Below are positions 48,432 through 57,499 of a DNA stretch of 64,000 bases, one piece after another. Both the position numbers and the translations under genes were made by a program. Source of the stretch: Fimenecus sp964557975 (lineage in GTDB: Bacteria; Bacillota; Clostridia; Oscillospirales; Acutalibacteraceae). The notes beneath the pieces were generated by a model. The model worked only from the letters and a program-made list of their open reading frames with translations, searched no databases and was not told where the DNA came from. Each line of letters begins with the position of its first letter. The stretch's first letter is position 1. Location of the stretch: the NCBI GenBank assembly GCA_964557975.1, contig CAZLCG010000003.1, forward strand, positions 1 through 64,000, given 5' to 3'.

Positions 48432-50437
48432 AATATCACGCTCCCTACCGTATAAACAAGACAAGCCGCAATCCACGCGACCAGACACTGCATAAACACA
48501 ACCCCAGCGGTAGCCCACCTTGATTTAAGCTCCCTTTTAATCGTCGCGACAGCCGCAACGCAGGGCGTGTAGAGCAAGGTAAACACAAGAAAGCTTACAG
48601 CGGCAAGCGGAGTAAACATATTTGAAAGTACCGAGCCTAAATCGGACGTACCCGTATTCATAAGCACACAGAGCGTTGAAACGACCGCCTCTTTTGCGGA
48701 AAAGCCCGAAATAAGCGCAGTAGCCGCGCGCCAATCGTTAAAGCCCAAGGGCGCGAATATCGGGGCAATCAGCTTGCCTATCAGTGCCAAAAGGCTGTTT
48801 TCGCTGTCCGAAACCACATTTAATCTTGTGTCAAAGGTCTGTAAGAACCAAATAATTATCGTAGCGACAAAAATGACAGTAAACGCCCTTTGCAAAAAGT
48901 CCTTCGCCTTTTCCCAAAGCAGCAGAGCAACGCTTTTTGCCGACGGCAAGCGGTAATTCGGAAGCTCCATAACGAACGGCACGGGACTGCCCGTAAATAC
49001 CGTTTTTTTAAGAATAAGAGCAATAATTATTCCGAGTATAATTCCGAGCGCATACAATCCGATCATAACAAACGCCGCGCAGTCGGGGAAGAACGCCGCC
49101 GAAAAGACCGCGTAAATCGGTATTTTTGCCGAACAGCTCATATAAGGGGTTAAAAGAATTGTCATTTTGCGGTCACGGTCGGAGGATACCGTTCTTGTAG
49201 CCATAATTGCGGGAACGGTACAGCCGAAGCCTATCAGCATAGGCACAAAGCTCCTGCCCGAAAGACCGATTTTACGAAGAAGTCTGTCCATAACAAAGGC
49301 AACGCGAGCCATATAACCCGTATCCTCGAGAATTGAAAGGAAGAAAAACAGCGTTACGATAATAGGCAAAAACGACAGAACACTGCCGACGCCCGCAAAA
49401 ATACCGTCAATTATCAGGCTATGTACGACAGGGTTTATTCCGTACGCGGTAAGCCCCATATCGCAAAGCTCTGTGAGCCTGTCTATTCCGAGGCTTAAAA
49501 GATCTGAAAGCGCCGTTCCGATTACGCCGAAGGTAAGCCAAAACACAAGGAACATTATTATAAAGAAAAAAGGTATTGCCGTGTATTTGCCCGTAAGTAT
49601 CTTATCTATTTTAATACTGCGGCGATGCTCCCTGCTCTCACGGCACTTAACTACAGACGAAGCAACAACGCCCTCTATAAACGTATAACGCATATCGGCA
49701 AGAGCGGCGTTGCGGTCAAGCCCCGATTCATTTTCAAGCTCAACTATACAATGCTCCAAAAGCTCCTTTTCGTTGTCGTCAAGCTGTAATTTATCAGCAA
49801 GCTCTGCGTCGCCCTCAATAAGCTTTGTCGTGCAAAATCTTGCGGGAAGTCCGAGTCTTTGCGCGTGGTCATCAATAAGATGCACAACAGCGTGAATACA
49901 CCGATGAACGGGAGAACTGTTTTTGCAAAAATCCCAAACCTTTGGGTATGTCCTGCTCCTTGCCGTTTGAACCGCTTGGTTTATAAGCTCCGAAACGCCG
50001 TCGCCCTTTGAAGCGCTGATAGGAACAACGGGAATACCCAATTCCTCGCTCATCTTTTTAATGTCTACCGTTCCGCCGTTTGAGGCAACCTCGTCCATCA
50101 TATTAAGAGCGAGCACCATAGGCACTCTAAGCTCCAAAAGCTGTAAGGTTAAATATAAGTTTCTTTCAATATTGGTCGCGTCGACAATATTTATTATGCC
50201 GTCGGGCTTTTCGTTTATTATAAAATCACGGGTTACCGTTTCCTCCTGAGTATACGGCCTTAATGAATAAATACCCGGCAAATCTACAATCGAACATTCT
50301 TTTTCGCCTTTTATTTCACCGATTTTCCGGTCAACGGTAACTCCGGGAAAATTACCGACGTGCTGATTAGAGCCGGTAAGAGCGTTAAAAAGCGTCGTTT
50401 TACCGCAGTTCTGATTTCCTGCAAGCGCAAAAATCAT
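48428..50437 (-). CDS. feoB: Ferrous iron transporter FeoB
   Basis: 669 residues, standard length. The N-terminal G domain has GNQNCGKTT (G1), DLPG (G3) and NMMD (G4). The helical switch region follows, then the paired Gate and nucleoside-recognition membrane modules with about eleven spans and the metal-path Cys in GFGCTVPAIMATR and YMSCSAKIPIY. It imports Fe(II). FeoA is encoded 2 bp upstream and the Cys-rich peptide overlaps its stop. Confidence 0.95.
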   Translation of the reverse strand: MIFALAGNQNCGKTTLFNALTGSNQHVGNFPGVTVDRKIGEIKGEKECSIVDLPGIYSLRPYTQEETVTRDFIINEKPDGIINIVDATNIERNLYLTLQLLELRVPMVLALNMMDEVASNGGTVDIKKMSEELGIPVVPISASKGDGVSELINQAVQTARSRTYPKVWDFCKNSSPVHRCIHAVVHLIDDHAQRLGLPARFCTTKLIEGDAELADKLQLDDNEKELLEHCIVELENESGLDRNAALADMRYTFIEGVVASSVVKCRESREHRRSIKIDKILTGKYTAIPFFFIIMFLVFWLTFGVIGTALSDLLSLGIDRLTELCDMGLTAYGINPVVHSLIIDGIFAGVGSVLSFLPIIVTLFFFLSILEDTGYMARVAFVMDRLLRKIGLSGRSFVPMLIGFGCTVPAIMATRTVSSDRDRKMTILLTPYMSCSAKIPIYAVFSAAFFPDCAAFVMIGLYALGIILGIIIALILKKTVFTGSPVPFVMELPNYRLPSAKSVALLLWEKAKDFLQRAFTVIFVATIIIWFLQTFDTRLNVVSDSENSLLALIGKLIAPIFAPLGFNDWRAATALISGFSAKEAVVSTLCVLMNTGTSDLGSVLSNMFTPLAAVSFLVFTLLYTPCVAAVATIKRELKSRWATAGVVFMQCLVAWIAACLVYTVGSVIL

Positions 50438-50439
50438 TT

Positions 50440-50670
50440 TTAATTCTCCTCTTGCTTTACTTCAATTTTTTTAGCGTCCTCAATTCTTAACGTAAGCTCG
50501 TATCCCCTTACATGAATTTCAATAGGATCGCCCATTGGGGCAATCTTTCGGAGCGTTACCTCAGTGTGCGGAATAAGCCCCATATCGAGAAGCCTGCACC
50601 TGAGTGCCCCCTCTCCGTTCACAGCGGTAATGGTTGCCGTACTACCTATTTTTATTTCATTAAGTGTCAC
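50440..50670 (-). CDS. feoA: Ferrous iron transport protein FeoA
   Basis: A 76-residue SH3-like small protein with the typical GEGALRCRLLDMGLIPHTEV and DPIEIHVRGYELTLR motifs. It starts at GTG with GGAGG 7 nt upstream. It supports FeoB activity at the inner face of the membrane. First gene of the feo operon. Confidence 0.93.
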   Translation of the reverse strand: MTLNEIKIGSTATITAVNGEGALRCRLLDMGLIPHTEVTLRKIAPMGDPIEIHVRGYELTLRIEDAKKIEVKQEEN

Positions 50671-50687
50671 AATATTACCTCCAAAAA

Positions 50688-50731
50688 GTTAGTATACGCT
50701 AACAATTTAAAATATGTTAGCACTATCAAAC
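50688..50731. promoter_or_regulatory. Metal-regulator operator pair (DtxR/IdeR-like)
   Basis: GTTAGTATACGCTAAC (50688-50703) and a near copy GTTAGCACTATCAAAC (50716-50731) lie 28 bp apart. The TTAG...CTAA form resembles DtxR/IdeR-family sites. The second copy covers the -10 of the feo promoter, the first lies just past the start point, so both suit iron-dependent repression. Confidence 0.65.
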
Positions 50732-50743
50732 TTTTTTTGTCAA
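50714..50743 (-). promoter_or_regulatory. feoAB promoter
   Basis: Minus strand: TTGACA (50738-50743), 18 bp, extended -10 TGCTAACAT (TAACAT at 50714-50719). Start near 50707. Confidence 0.7.
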
Positions 50744-50778
50744 GATTTTTCGGCAAAATACAATTTTTTTCATTCAAA

Positions 50779-50880
50779 TATTTTAATCAAAGCAACGCTG
50801 CGGAAAGCTTGATTGAAACATTGCCTGCGAACGGCTGCAGCCCGCCGCCTTGGCGCAGGTGGGTTTTATGTCAACATAAA
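50779..50880. repeat. Interspersed intergenic repeat, copy 1
   Basis: AGCAACGCTGCGGAAAGC, then GCCTGCGAACGGCTGCAGC, CCGCC and GGTGGG. The same order and spacing recur at 54766-54860, and a partial copy (TGCAGCCCGC) at about 58980. A dispersed non-coding repeat of the genome, with GC above its surroundings. Confidence 0.6.
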
Positions 50881-50914
50881 TAAACCAATATCATTATATG
50901 CCGGGTCAGACGTC

Positions 50915-50954
50915 AAAAAACAAAGGACGGTCATTTTGCCCATAACCGCCCTTT
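50915..50954 (-). terminator. Terminator of the AraC-like gene
   Basis: Minus strand: AAAGGGCGGTTA pairs with TGACCGTCCTTT (two G-U) and TTTTTT follows. It starts within a few bases of the stop codon, so the short reading frame is the natural gene end. Confidence 0.75.
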
Positions 50955-50956
50955 TG

Positions 50957-51625
50957 TTATTTTTTACTTTTACTTTCTCTTTTCTTCTCGCGGAAGCTTT
51001 TTCCGTAGTATTTTTTTAACAGTCTTTGGGTTTGCCTCTCGCACAGACCTATTTTGCGGGATAACTCCGTCAAGGTTATATCGGGCGTATATAAAAGCGC
51101 CTGCTCGATAATAACAAAGCGTCTGTCGTACAGTCCCGTATAAGCCGCGTTTTCAACAAAGCCGCTCGGCATAAAATGTCTTGTAATATCAGTCAACAGT
51201 TTCATTGAAAGTCCGCATACAACGCTTTCGTAATCCACATTTTTTTGTCTGTATTCCTGTAAAATCTGCTGCGCTGTCGACACGTCAAAATCCTCAAAAA
51301 AGCAAAAGCAGTTTTCTAAAAATACCGATGAAACCGCATTAGCTTTATCGGTGCGGACAGCCTGATACATAATAAAAATATCATTTACGGGATTGCTCTT
51401 ATCGGCAATTTGCTCGTGATAAACATTAGGTCCTGTAATGAAAAAGTTAGGCTTTGTAAGCTCGTATTTGTTTGTATCGGTAATCAAAATTCCCTTGCCG
51501 CCGGTAATAAAATGCAGCTCATAGCTGTTTATTGAGTGGGCGTGCCTCGGTATATCCTTTCCGAGCGTACCGCCGCCTATATCCGTCATATTAAACAAAA
51601 CGTCATTCCAATAAAATTCAATCAT
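50957..51625 (-). CDS. AraC-like regulator lacking the second helix-turn-helix
   Basis: 222 residues. The N-terminal cupin-like sensor (about 1-110) has RHAHSINSYELHFITGGKG. The C-terminal part has one AraC-type helix-turn-helix (ITLTELSRKIGLCERQTQRLLKKYYGKSF), but the protein ends 11 residues later in a Lys/Arg-rich string. Full AraC domains carry a second helix-turn-helix of about 45 residues that is absent. Divergent from a GH95 gene across 113 bp that contains an ACGACAT...ATGTCGT dyad, so it probably controls that gene in response to a sugar. Whether the short form is functional is unknown; the close terminator suggests it is not a recent frameshift. Confidence 0.75.
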   Translation of the reverse strand: MIEFYWNDVLFNMTDIGGGTLGKDIPRHAHSINSYELHFITGGKGILITDTNKYELTKPNFFITGPNVYHEQIADKSNPVNDIFIMYQAVRTDKANAVSSVFLENCFCFFEDFDVSTAQQILQEYRQKNVDYESVVCGLSMKLLTDITRHFMPSGFVENAAYTGLYDRRFVIIEQALLYTPDITLTELSRKIGLCERQTQRLLKKYYGKSFREKKRESKSKK

Positions 51626-51666
51626 TTTTTCCCTCTTTATTTCAGTAAAATTATTTTACCGCAAAC

Positions 51667-51693
51667 ACGACATTTTTTCAATCATTATGTCGT
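51667..51693. promoter_or_regulatory. Dyad operator between the AraC-like and GH95 genes
   Basis: ACGACAT (51667-51673) and ATGTCGT (51687-51693), 13 bp apart. It covers the place where a -35 would lie for the GH95 promoter, suiting activation by the divergent AraC-like protein. Confidence 0.5.
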
Positions 51694-51711
51694 ATTCATC
51701 CGAAATTTATA

Positions 51712-51720
51712 TGCTATAAT
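51712..51720 (+). promoter_or_regulatory. Extended -10 for the GH95 gene
   Basis: TGCTATAAT with no recognisable -35 at 16-18 bp. The predicted leader is only about 12 nt, ending in GAGGTG. Confidence 0.5.
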
Positions 51721-51738
51721 TTTTTTGAGGTGACAATT

Positions 51739-54423
51739 ATGAAAAAAACTTTAAAAAGGACTTTGAGTATAATGCTTTGCGGTTCGGTTATTCTCTCCGC
51801 GTCGGCATGCGGCGGCAGTAAAGCCGACAGCGCTGATATTGAAAAAATTTTTACCGATTTAAGCAAAATTTCGTACAGCGAAAGTTACACCGAACTGTCA
51901 GCGTCAGAAAAAAATAAAACGGACGATTGGCGGCAGGGTATGGTATCGGGCAACGGCTTGCAGGGCTTTATAGAAAGCGGTTCGCCGTATTCCGATACGT
52001 TTATTTTTCAAAATATGCATTTTATTATGCCGAACGATAATGTCAGATACTGCCCCGAAACCTTTGATGAGCTTGAAAGCGTTAAACAGCACATTGTTAA
52101 CGGCGAGGATATAACGGACAACGCGAGCTACGACGACGTTTACCGTTTCCATCCGGGCGGTCAGCTGAGGCTCAGTATTGACGGTGCAAGCGCTGCAAAT
52201 TATTTAAGATATACCGATTACGAATCCTCTCAGGTCGGTGTGCATTATACCGACAAAAACGGTACATGGGACAGAAAATCATTTACCTCCATGGCGGACG
52301 GTGTTGTAATTACACAGCTTGCCTCCTCCGATACGGGCACAAAGGTGAATGCTGTTCTATCCTTTGACGATATATCCACACTTGCCAATTTCGGCGACAG
52401 CGACGAGGTAAATATTGAATACAAAAAGCTTGTGTCGGATAATGCGGATTCAATAGCCTTTGTCGCTCATTACCCCGATTATGATAACAGCGAACTGAAA
52501 AACGGCGGCTATGCAACGCTTACATATGTCGTGACGGTAGGCGGCAAAAAAGAAAAAACCGTTCTTAATAAAAATACGGAAGAAAAGCAATTCTGCGGCG
52601 AGAACAGCGGCATCAGAATAACCGATGCGGACGCCGTTTATCTTATCACGGTTTCAGACCGTACATATGATATAGGCGCATTTGCCGAATTTGAAAATCG
52701 GCAAAGCTTTGCCCTTGTCGATGAGCTTTACTCCAAAACAAAGGCAGTTGCCGACAAATATTCAAACGGCACAGGCTTTGATTACGAAGCAGCGCTTAAT
52801 AATCATCTTGAAATTTACTCTCCTCAGTTTGACGCAGTAACATTAACTCTCGGCGAAAACAGCACGGAATCAAACGAAAGTCTTATCAATTCGCAAAAAA
52901 ATAAAAATAAAATAAACTCCGCGCTTGCGCAAAGGGCTTACTATTCGGGCAGATACGCCTATCTTTGCTGCAGCGGTTACTCAACGACCCGACTTTACGG
53001 TATGTGGACGGGCGAATGGAATACAGGCTGGGGAAGCAAATACACAATGGATGCAAACGTCAATCTGCAAACCTCGTCAATGAACACGGGAAATATCAGC
53101 TCAACACCCGTCGGGTATGCATATTTTATACTGCGGCAGCTCCCCGACTGGGAAGAAAACGCTTATGCAACGCACGGCTTTACGGACGCTATTCAGGCTC
53201 CCGTAAACAGCGACGGCGACAAGGCGGTAATAACCGAAACCTGTTATTCGTACCCGTTCAGGTATTGGAATGCAGGCGCATCGTGGATGCTTCAGCCCTT
53301 GTATGAAACATTACTGTGCTACGGTAATATAAATATTCCGTTAAGCGATGAATTTGACCTTGAAGAGCTTAAATCCGTCCTTTCCCCCACCGCTGATGAT
53401 TTGACGCAGGACGATATAAAAGAAATTACCGACAGAGGTTATTTAAGACTTCAGGAGGATATTCTGCTTCCGCTGCTTACAAAATCCGCAAACTATTGGG
53501 CACAGCTTGTTTCGACCGAATATTATACGGACAGTGACGGTGCAATACATTACGAAGCAGGGAAAACCAATTTAAAGGAGGGCGAAAGCTATTGTATACT
53601 GCCAAGCTACTCGCCCGAAAACAACCCCTCGAACTATCCCAGCCCCTCGGATGCAAACTGTGCAATCGACATAGCCGCTTGCAGAGACAACCTGAATATG
53701 CTCATAGATATAATCAACAGAACCGAGCCTGATAAAGACACGTCAAAATGGCAGGAACTGCTTAACAATCTCCCTCCCTATCTTTATGATGAAACAGGCG
53801 CGTTAAAGGAATGGGCAACCACATCGTTCACCGAAAACAACGAGCATAGGCATTTAAGCCACCTATACTGCGCATGGCCGTTATTTGAAACGCAGAATAA
53901 TAATGAGCTTACAAATGCGTGTAATCAGGCAATCGCAAACCGTGAAAGTGAAAACGAGGCAAGCCATGCGCTTGTTCACAGGTCTTTGATTTGCGCAAGG
54001 TTAAAGGATAGGGACGGTCTTACCGACGCGTTGACGGATCTGATGTCCTCAAAGATTTATTATGATTCGCTGATGACAAATCACCATATGAATGCAAGCA
54101 GCGCTTACTGCACAGACTTCACAATAGGTTATCTCGGAATAATTAACGAGAGCCTTGTTTATTCAAACATAGGTGAAATAGAGATTTTGCCTGCTCTGTT
54201 AAACAGCGGATTTGAGAAAGGCGCGTTAACGGGAATCAGGGCGCGCACACAGGCAACCGTCGAAAAGCTCGAATGGGATATTGAAAACGGCACTGCGACC
54301 GTAACGGTAAAATCAGATATTGCGCAAGAGATTAAAATCACCTGCGGTCTTTCAAGTGATGAACAGACAGTAGGCTTTAACGCAAACGAAGCAAAAACAA
54401 TAACCTTTGAATTAAACAAATAA
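51739..54423 (+). CDS. GH95-family glycoside hydrolase lipoprotein
   Basis: 894 residues, exported as a lipoprotein (SASAC, Cys24). The N-terminal beta domain begins DWRQGMVSGNGLQGF, the usual GH95 opening. The (alpha/alpha)6 catalytic barrel contains GMWTGEWNTGWGSKYTMDAN and HRHLSHLYCAWP (His703). The QMNYWP-type segment of well-studied GH95 enzymes is replaced by NLQTSSMN, so it is a divergent member; alpha-L-fucosidase or alpha-L-galactosidase activity on host glycans or plant polysaccharides is likely but not certain. The ATG at 51739 has GAGGTG 6 nt upstream. Divergent from the AraC-like gene. Confidence 0.75.
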   Translation: MKKTLKRTLSIMLCGSVILSASACGGSKADSADIEKIFTDLSKISYSESYTELSASEKNKTDDWRQGMVSGNGLQGFIESGSPYSDTFIFQNMHFIMPNDNVRYCPETFDELESVKQHIVNGEDITDNASYDDVYRFHPGGQLRLSIDGASAANYLRYTDYESSQVGVHYTDKNGTWDRKSFTSMADGVVITQLASSDTGTKVNAVLSFDDISTLANFGDSDEVNIEYKKLVSDNADSIAFVAHYPDYDNSELKNGGYATLTYVVTVGGKKEKTVLNKNTEEKQFCGENSGIRITDADAVYLITVSDRTYDIGAFAEFENRQSFALVDELYSKTKAVADKYSNGTGFDYEAALNNHLEIYSPQFDAVTLTLGENSTESNESLINSQKNKNKINSALAQRAYYSGRYAYLCCSGYSTTRLYGMWTGEWNTGWGSKYTMDANVNLQTSSMNTGNISSTPVGYAYFILRQLPDWEENAYATHGFTDAIQAPVNSDGDKAVITETCYSYPFRYWNAGASWMLQPLYETLLCYGNINIPLSDEFDLEELKSVLSPTADDLTQDDIKEITDRGYLRLQEDILLPLLTKSANYWAQLVSTEYYTDSDGAIHYEAGKTNLKEGESYCILPSYSPENNPSNYPSPSDANCAIDIAACRDNLNMLIDIINRTEPDKDTSKWQELLNNLPPYLYDETGALKEWATTSFTENNEHRHLSHLYCAWPLFETQNNNELTNACNQAIANRESENEASHALVHRSLICARLKDRDGLTDALTDLMSSKIYYDSLMTNHHMNASSAYCTDFTIGYLGIINESLVYSNIGEIEILPALLNSGFEKGALTGIRARTQATVEKLEWDIENGTATVTVKSDIAQEIKITCGLSSDEQTVGFNANEAKTITFELNK

Positions 54424-54437
54424 AGCGTTTCGTCAAA

Positions 54438-54473
54438 AGAAGCGGCAGGATTCATATGAAATCTGCCGCTTCT
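54438..54473 (+). terminator. Terminator of the GH95 gene
   Basis: AGAAGCGGCAG (54438-54448) and CTGCCGCTTCT (54463-54473) form an 11-bp stem 15 nt after the stop, followed by a moderately T-rich stretch. A second GC-rich hairpin, CCCCCGCCGCT/AGCGGCGGGGG, lies at about 54545-54568. Confidence 0.75.
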
Positions 54474-54605
54474 CTGTTAATTTTTAAATTAAAGAATTCT
54501 TATTTTCATAATTTTATACTCACCTCACCGAAATTACGAAATTTCCCCCGCCGCTAAAGCGGCGGGGGACGTCTGCATTTTGGTTATGTTTTGGTTATAT
54601 TGCCT

Positions 54606-54692
54606 TGGTGCCGCTGACCGGACTTGAACCGGTACGGTGTTGCCACCGAGGGATTTTAAGTCCCTTGCGTCTGCCGATTTCGCCACAGCGGC
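54606..54692 (-). tRNA. tRNA-Leu (anticodon UAA)
   Basis: An 87-nt class II tRNA with encoded CCA. The acceptor stem GCCGCTG/CAGCGGC, the D-loop, an anticodon arm GGGAC-TTAAAAT-CCC with anticodon TAA, a long variable arm (GGTGGCAACACC) and the TPsiC arm CCGGTTCAAGTCCGG are all present. Confidence 0.95.
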
Positions 54693-54765
54693 ATATTTTT
54701 AATGCTTTGATATTATATAAAATTTCAATCCCAAAGTCAATACCGAGAATAAACAAATTTTTTAA

Positions 54766-54860
54766 ATCGGAGCAACGCTACGGCAAGCTCGCTCGAACCG
54801 GCGCCTGCGAACGATTGCAGCCCGCCCTCAGAGGCGGTGGGACATCCGCGCTTAGGTTAC
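54766..54860. repeat. Interspersed intergenic repeat, copy 2
   Basis: AGCAACGCTACGGCAAGC, then GCCTGCGAACGATTGCAGC, CCGCC and GGTGGG, matching 50779-50880. Located between tRNA-Leu and the symporter terminator. Confidence 0.6.
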
Positions 54861-54914
54861 ATAAAAACCGTAACAGAGTATGTTTAAGGCTTGAAAATTA
54901 AAACCAATTTCCGA

Positions 54915-54956
54915 TTAAAAAACGGGCTGCCAAAGCAAATCACAGACAGCCCGTTT
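54915..54956 (-). terminator. Terminator of the GPH symporter gene
   Basis: Minus strand: AACGGGCTG pairs with CAGCCCGTT and TTTT follows, about 30 nt after the stop. Confidence 0.8.
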
Positions 54957-54987
54957 GTTTATCCTGTTAGGTCTTTAAATTTCCTGC

Positions 54988-56565
54988 TTATTCTTCGGAG
55001 GCTTTGCCGTCGGCAGAGGATGACTTACGCCTTTCAATAAGCTCGTCAAGTATTCTTTCATGCTCATCGTCCGTAAGCGGATATTTAAGAGTGGGAATAA
55101 CCGAAAGAATCATTCCTATTGCGGGAGGAATTGAGATAAGGAAGAACATAGCCATCGCATATTTGCCGTCGTTCGCCTCATAGAAATGATATTTGCCCTC
55201 GGCAAGGTCAAGGTTGAGCGTTTCAATATATTCCTCCGAGTAATGAACGATACTGTAAACAATACCCGAAATAAGCGAAGCAACGCCCGCTGAAAGCTTT
55301 GTAATAAAAGACTGACCCGAGAAGAACACTCCGTCGGTACGAACGCCGTTGGTATATTCCTCATAGTCAACGCAGTCCGCAATCATAATAGACTGGAGAA
55401 TGTTAATCGAACCCATAGCCCATGATGAAGCGAACATCATAACAGCCATGAGAATAACATAGAGCCAGCTCTTTTCAAGATTTCCGCCCGAAAGCATGAA
55501 TACAACGAAAATCAGAGCGTACGGTACAGCGCCGCCGAGAGAATAGAAATTATAAAGCTTCTTCTTGCCGAACTTCGGAACAAGCGACGGCGTAACGGCA
55601 GTGCCGATGATAAGACCGCCGAGAATACCGATCGCCATAAGAACCAGCTTGATAATTTTGTCTATCTGAAGCTGCCCGTCAACAATTATATTCGCAATAT
55701 TGTTGTCAAGGAAATAATATATAACAAGAGTAAGACCGACTATTGAAAGAAGCTGGATAGGGCTTCTTAAAACGCCCGAAACAAGAATTTTTCTGAACGG
55801 GACGTTGCGGAACATTGTCTGAAAATTCTCTTTAAGAGTATAGTGCTTTTCGGACTGTTTAACTCTTTCTTTAACGGAAAGACCCGAAAACTGGAACAAT
55901 ATTGTCGCAAAAACGGTAAGTATAACAGCAATAATCAAATATGATTTTCTGTCAGCGTGGATAAGATCCATACCCTGACTTTGGAATGTGGGAGAAAGCG
56001 CCTTGCCCGCAAAGGTGATAAGCATACCGATAGCGCCGACATTGGCGACGATACGGGCAAGAGAAAGAGCCTTGGATCTGTCTTTTTCACTGTCTGTCAT
56101 AAGAGAGGTTACGCCCCAAAGCGGAATATCGCCGATAGTGTAGGTCATACCCCAAAGAATATACGAAACCGCCGCCCAAGCGATGATAAGCGCATGCGCC
56201 GCAGTAGAATCGTAATCGGTGTAAACGGCGTTGCAGAAGGTCAGAACGGTTATAATTCCGATCGGTATTGGTACAAACATAAGATAAGGCTTACATTTGC
56301 CCCATTTTGTTCTTGTTCTGTCAACAATAGAACCCATCATAGGGTCGTTGACGGCGTCCCATACTCTTGCAATAAAGAATATGACCGAAATCGCCATCGC
56401 AGGCATAAATATAATTGACTGCCAGAAATACTGAAGTCCGCCGGAAATGATGTTGTAAATGATGTTCTGACCGGCAAGACCGACAAGATAGCCTGCAAGC
56501 TCTTTGCCCGTGTAAGTGCTGTGAACGACAGCGCCGGCGGGAGCCTGCGATTTGTTTTTGCTCAT
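54988..56565 (-). CDS. GPH-family sugar:cation symporter (MelB-like)
   Basis: 525 residues and about twelve membrane spans. The N-terminal RVWDAVNDPMMGSIVDRTRTKWG contains the cation-site Asp residues and basic loop of the glycoside-pentoside-hexuronide family. GMTYTIGDIPLWG is another GPH signature. It imports a disaccharide or glycoside with Na or H. Substrate unknown; nearby GH95 is on the other strand with a tRNA between, so linkage is only suggestive. The C-terminus is charged (DELIERRKSSSADG). Confidence 0.85.
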   Translation of the reverse strand: MSKNKSQAPAGAVVHSTYTGKELAGYLVGLAGQNIIYNIISGGLQYFWQSIIFMPAMAISVIFFIARVWDAVNDPMMGSIVDRTRTKWGKCKPYLMFVPIPIGIITVLTFCNAVYTDYDSTAAHALIIAWAAVSYILWGMTYTIGDIPLWGVTSLMTDSEKDRSKALSLARIVANVGAIGMLITFAGKALSPTFQSQGMDLIHADRKSYLIIAVILTVFATILFQFSGLSVKERVKQSEKHYTLKENFQTMFRNVPFRKILVSGVLRSPIQLLSIVGLTLVIYYFLDNNIANIIVDGQLQIDKIIKLVLMAIGILGGLIIGTAVTPSLVPKFGKKKLYNFYSLGGAVPYALIFVVFMLSGGNLEKSWLYVILMAVMMFASSWAMGSINILQSIMIADCVDYEEYTNGVRTDGVFFSGQSFITKLSAGVASLISGIVYSIVHYSEEYIETLNLDLAEGKYHFYEANDGKYAMAMFFLISIPPAIGMILSVIPTLKYPLTDDEHERILDELIERRKSSSADGKASEE

Positions 56566-56888
56566 CTAATCCTTCCTTTTTTCACGCCGTCTCGGCGCGG
56601 ATTTTAATTGCAATAACCTCACGTATCTCTGAGAAATCGAAGATTTCGGGAGCTGCGGAGAACATTGTACCGTCAATTCGGGCTTACGCCGCCCATTGTG
56701 CATTAAGCACAATGAGATTATGATTTAATATATTATACCATAATGCAAATAAATTATTCAAGTAATTATTTGATTTTAGGCAATATGCACAAACCGAATA
56801 TTTATATTTTATTAACTTTACCGTCTGCTCACACCCTCGGGCAAAAGCAAATGCCGTTCGGCATAAGCAAAACGGCATAATCGGCACA
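56566..56888. other. Intergenic region with hairpins, no gene
   Basis: Contains CATTGTGC...GCACAATG (56694-56714), and ATGCCGTT...AACGGCAT (56851-56878), which on the minus strand is followed by a T-rich stretch and probably ends the dCMP deaminase transcript. No ORF with a ribosome binding site is seen. Confidence 0.5.
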
Positions 56889-57377
56889 TCAATATCCGAA
56901 CTGTCCCGAAACAGAATCGTCGTTGTCGATCCATTTTTTTACGTTTATTATTCTGTATTCATCGGAGGTATCTCTTATAATTATATGCTCGATACCCGCG
57001 TTGATTATAAGCCTTTTGCACATTGAACAGCTGTTTGCGTTTTCAACGTAATTTCCCGTTGCGCAGTCAACGCCGACAAGATACATAGTGCTTCCGAGCA
57101 TTTCATTCCTCGAGGCGCTTATAATTGCGTTAGCCTCGGCGTGAACGCTTCTGCAAAGCTCATAGCGCTCACCTCTCGGGATATTAAGGTCGTCGCGGAT
57201 GCAGGAATTAAGGTCGCAGCAGTTTTTTCTGCCGCGCGGCGCGCCGACATAGCCCGTTGAAATTACCTGATCGTTTTGAACTATTACAGCGCCGTAATGT
57301 TTGCGAAGACATGTGCTTCTCTGCGAAACCGCCTCAGCCAAATCAAGATAGTAGTTAATTTTATCCCGTCTTTCCAA
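56889..57377 (-). CDS. dCMP deaminase (ComE-type cytidine/deoxycytidylate deaminase)
   Basis: About 162 residues. The zinc and catalytic motif SVHAEANAI (His ligand, Glu proton shuttle) and the pair CSMC form the metal site. An N-terminal GYVGAPRGRKNC is typical of the dCMP deaminase subfamily. It converts dCMP to dUMP for thymidylate synthesis. I prefer a TTG start at 57377, with GAGG 8 nt upstream, giving MERRDKINYYLDLA, which matches family N-termini. A GTG at 57386 overlaps that ribosome binding site. Confidence 0.88.
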   Translation of the reverse strand: MERRDKINYYLDLAEAVSQRSTCLRKHYGAVIVQNDQVISTGYVGAPRGRKNCCDLNSCIRDDLNIPRGERYELCRSVHAEANAIISASRNEMLGSTMYLVGVDCATGNYVENANSCSMCKRLIINAGIEHIIIRDTSDEYRIINVKKWIDNDDSVSGQFGY

Positions 57378-57499
57378 CGACAACACCTCTTTATTTCAGA
57401 TATATTAAATATAACATTTAATACGGTATTATTCAATATGGTATTTTTTACAAAAATTATCTTTTAATTTGTAAAACTGTTCTCAGCGACGGTATTTTG

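Noticed and set aside
48432..48518. N-terminal extension of the FeoB-associated peptide
   Set aside because: It lies inside feoB in another frame. The ATG at 48431 overlapping the feoB stop is the family-standard arrangement.
54605..54901. 98-residue plus-strand ORF starting MVPLTGLEPVRCC
   Set aside because: It is the antisense of tRNA-Leu, a well-known false ORF.
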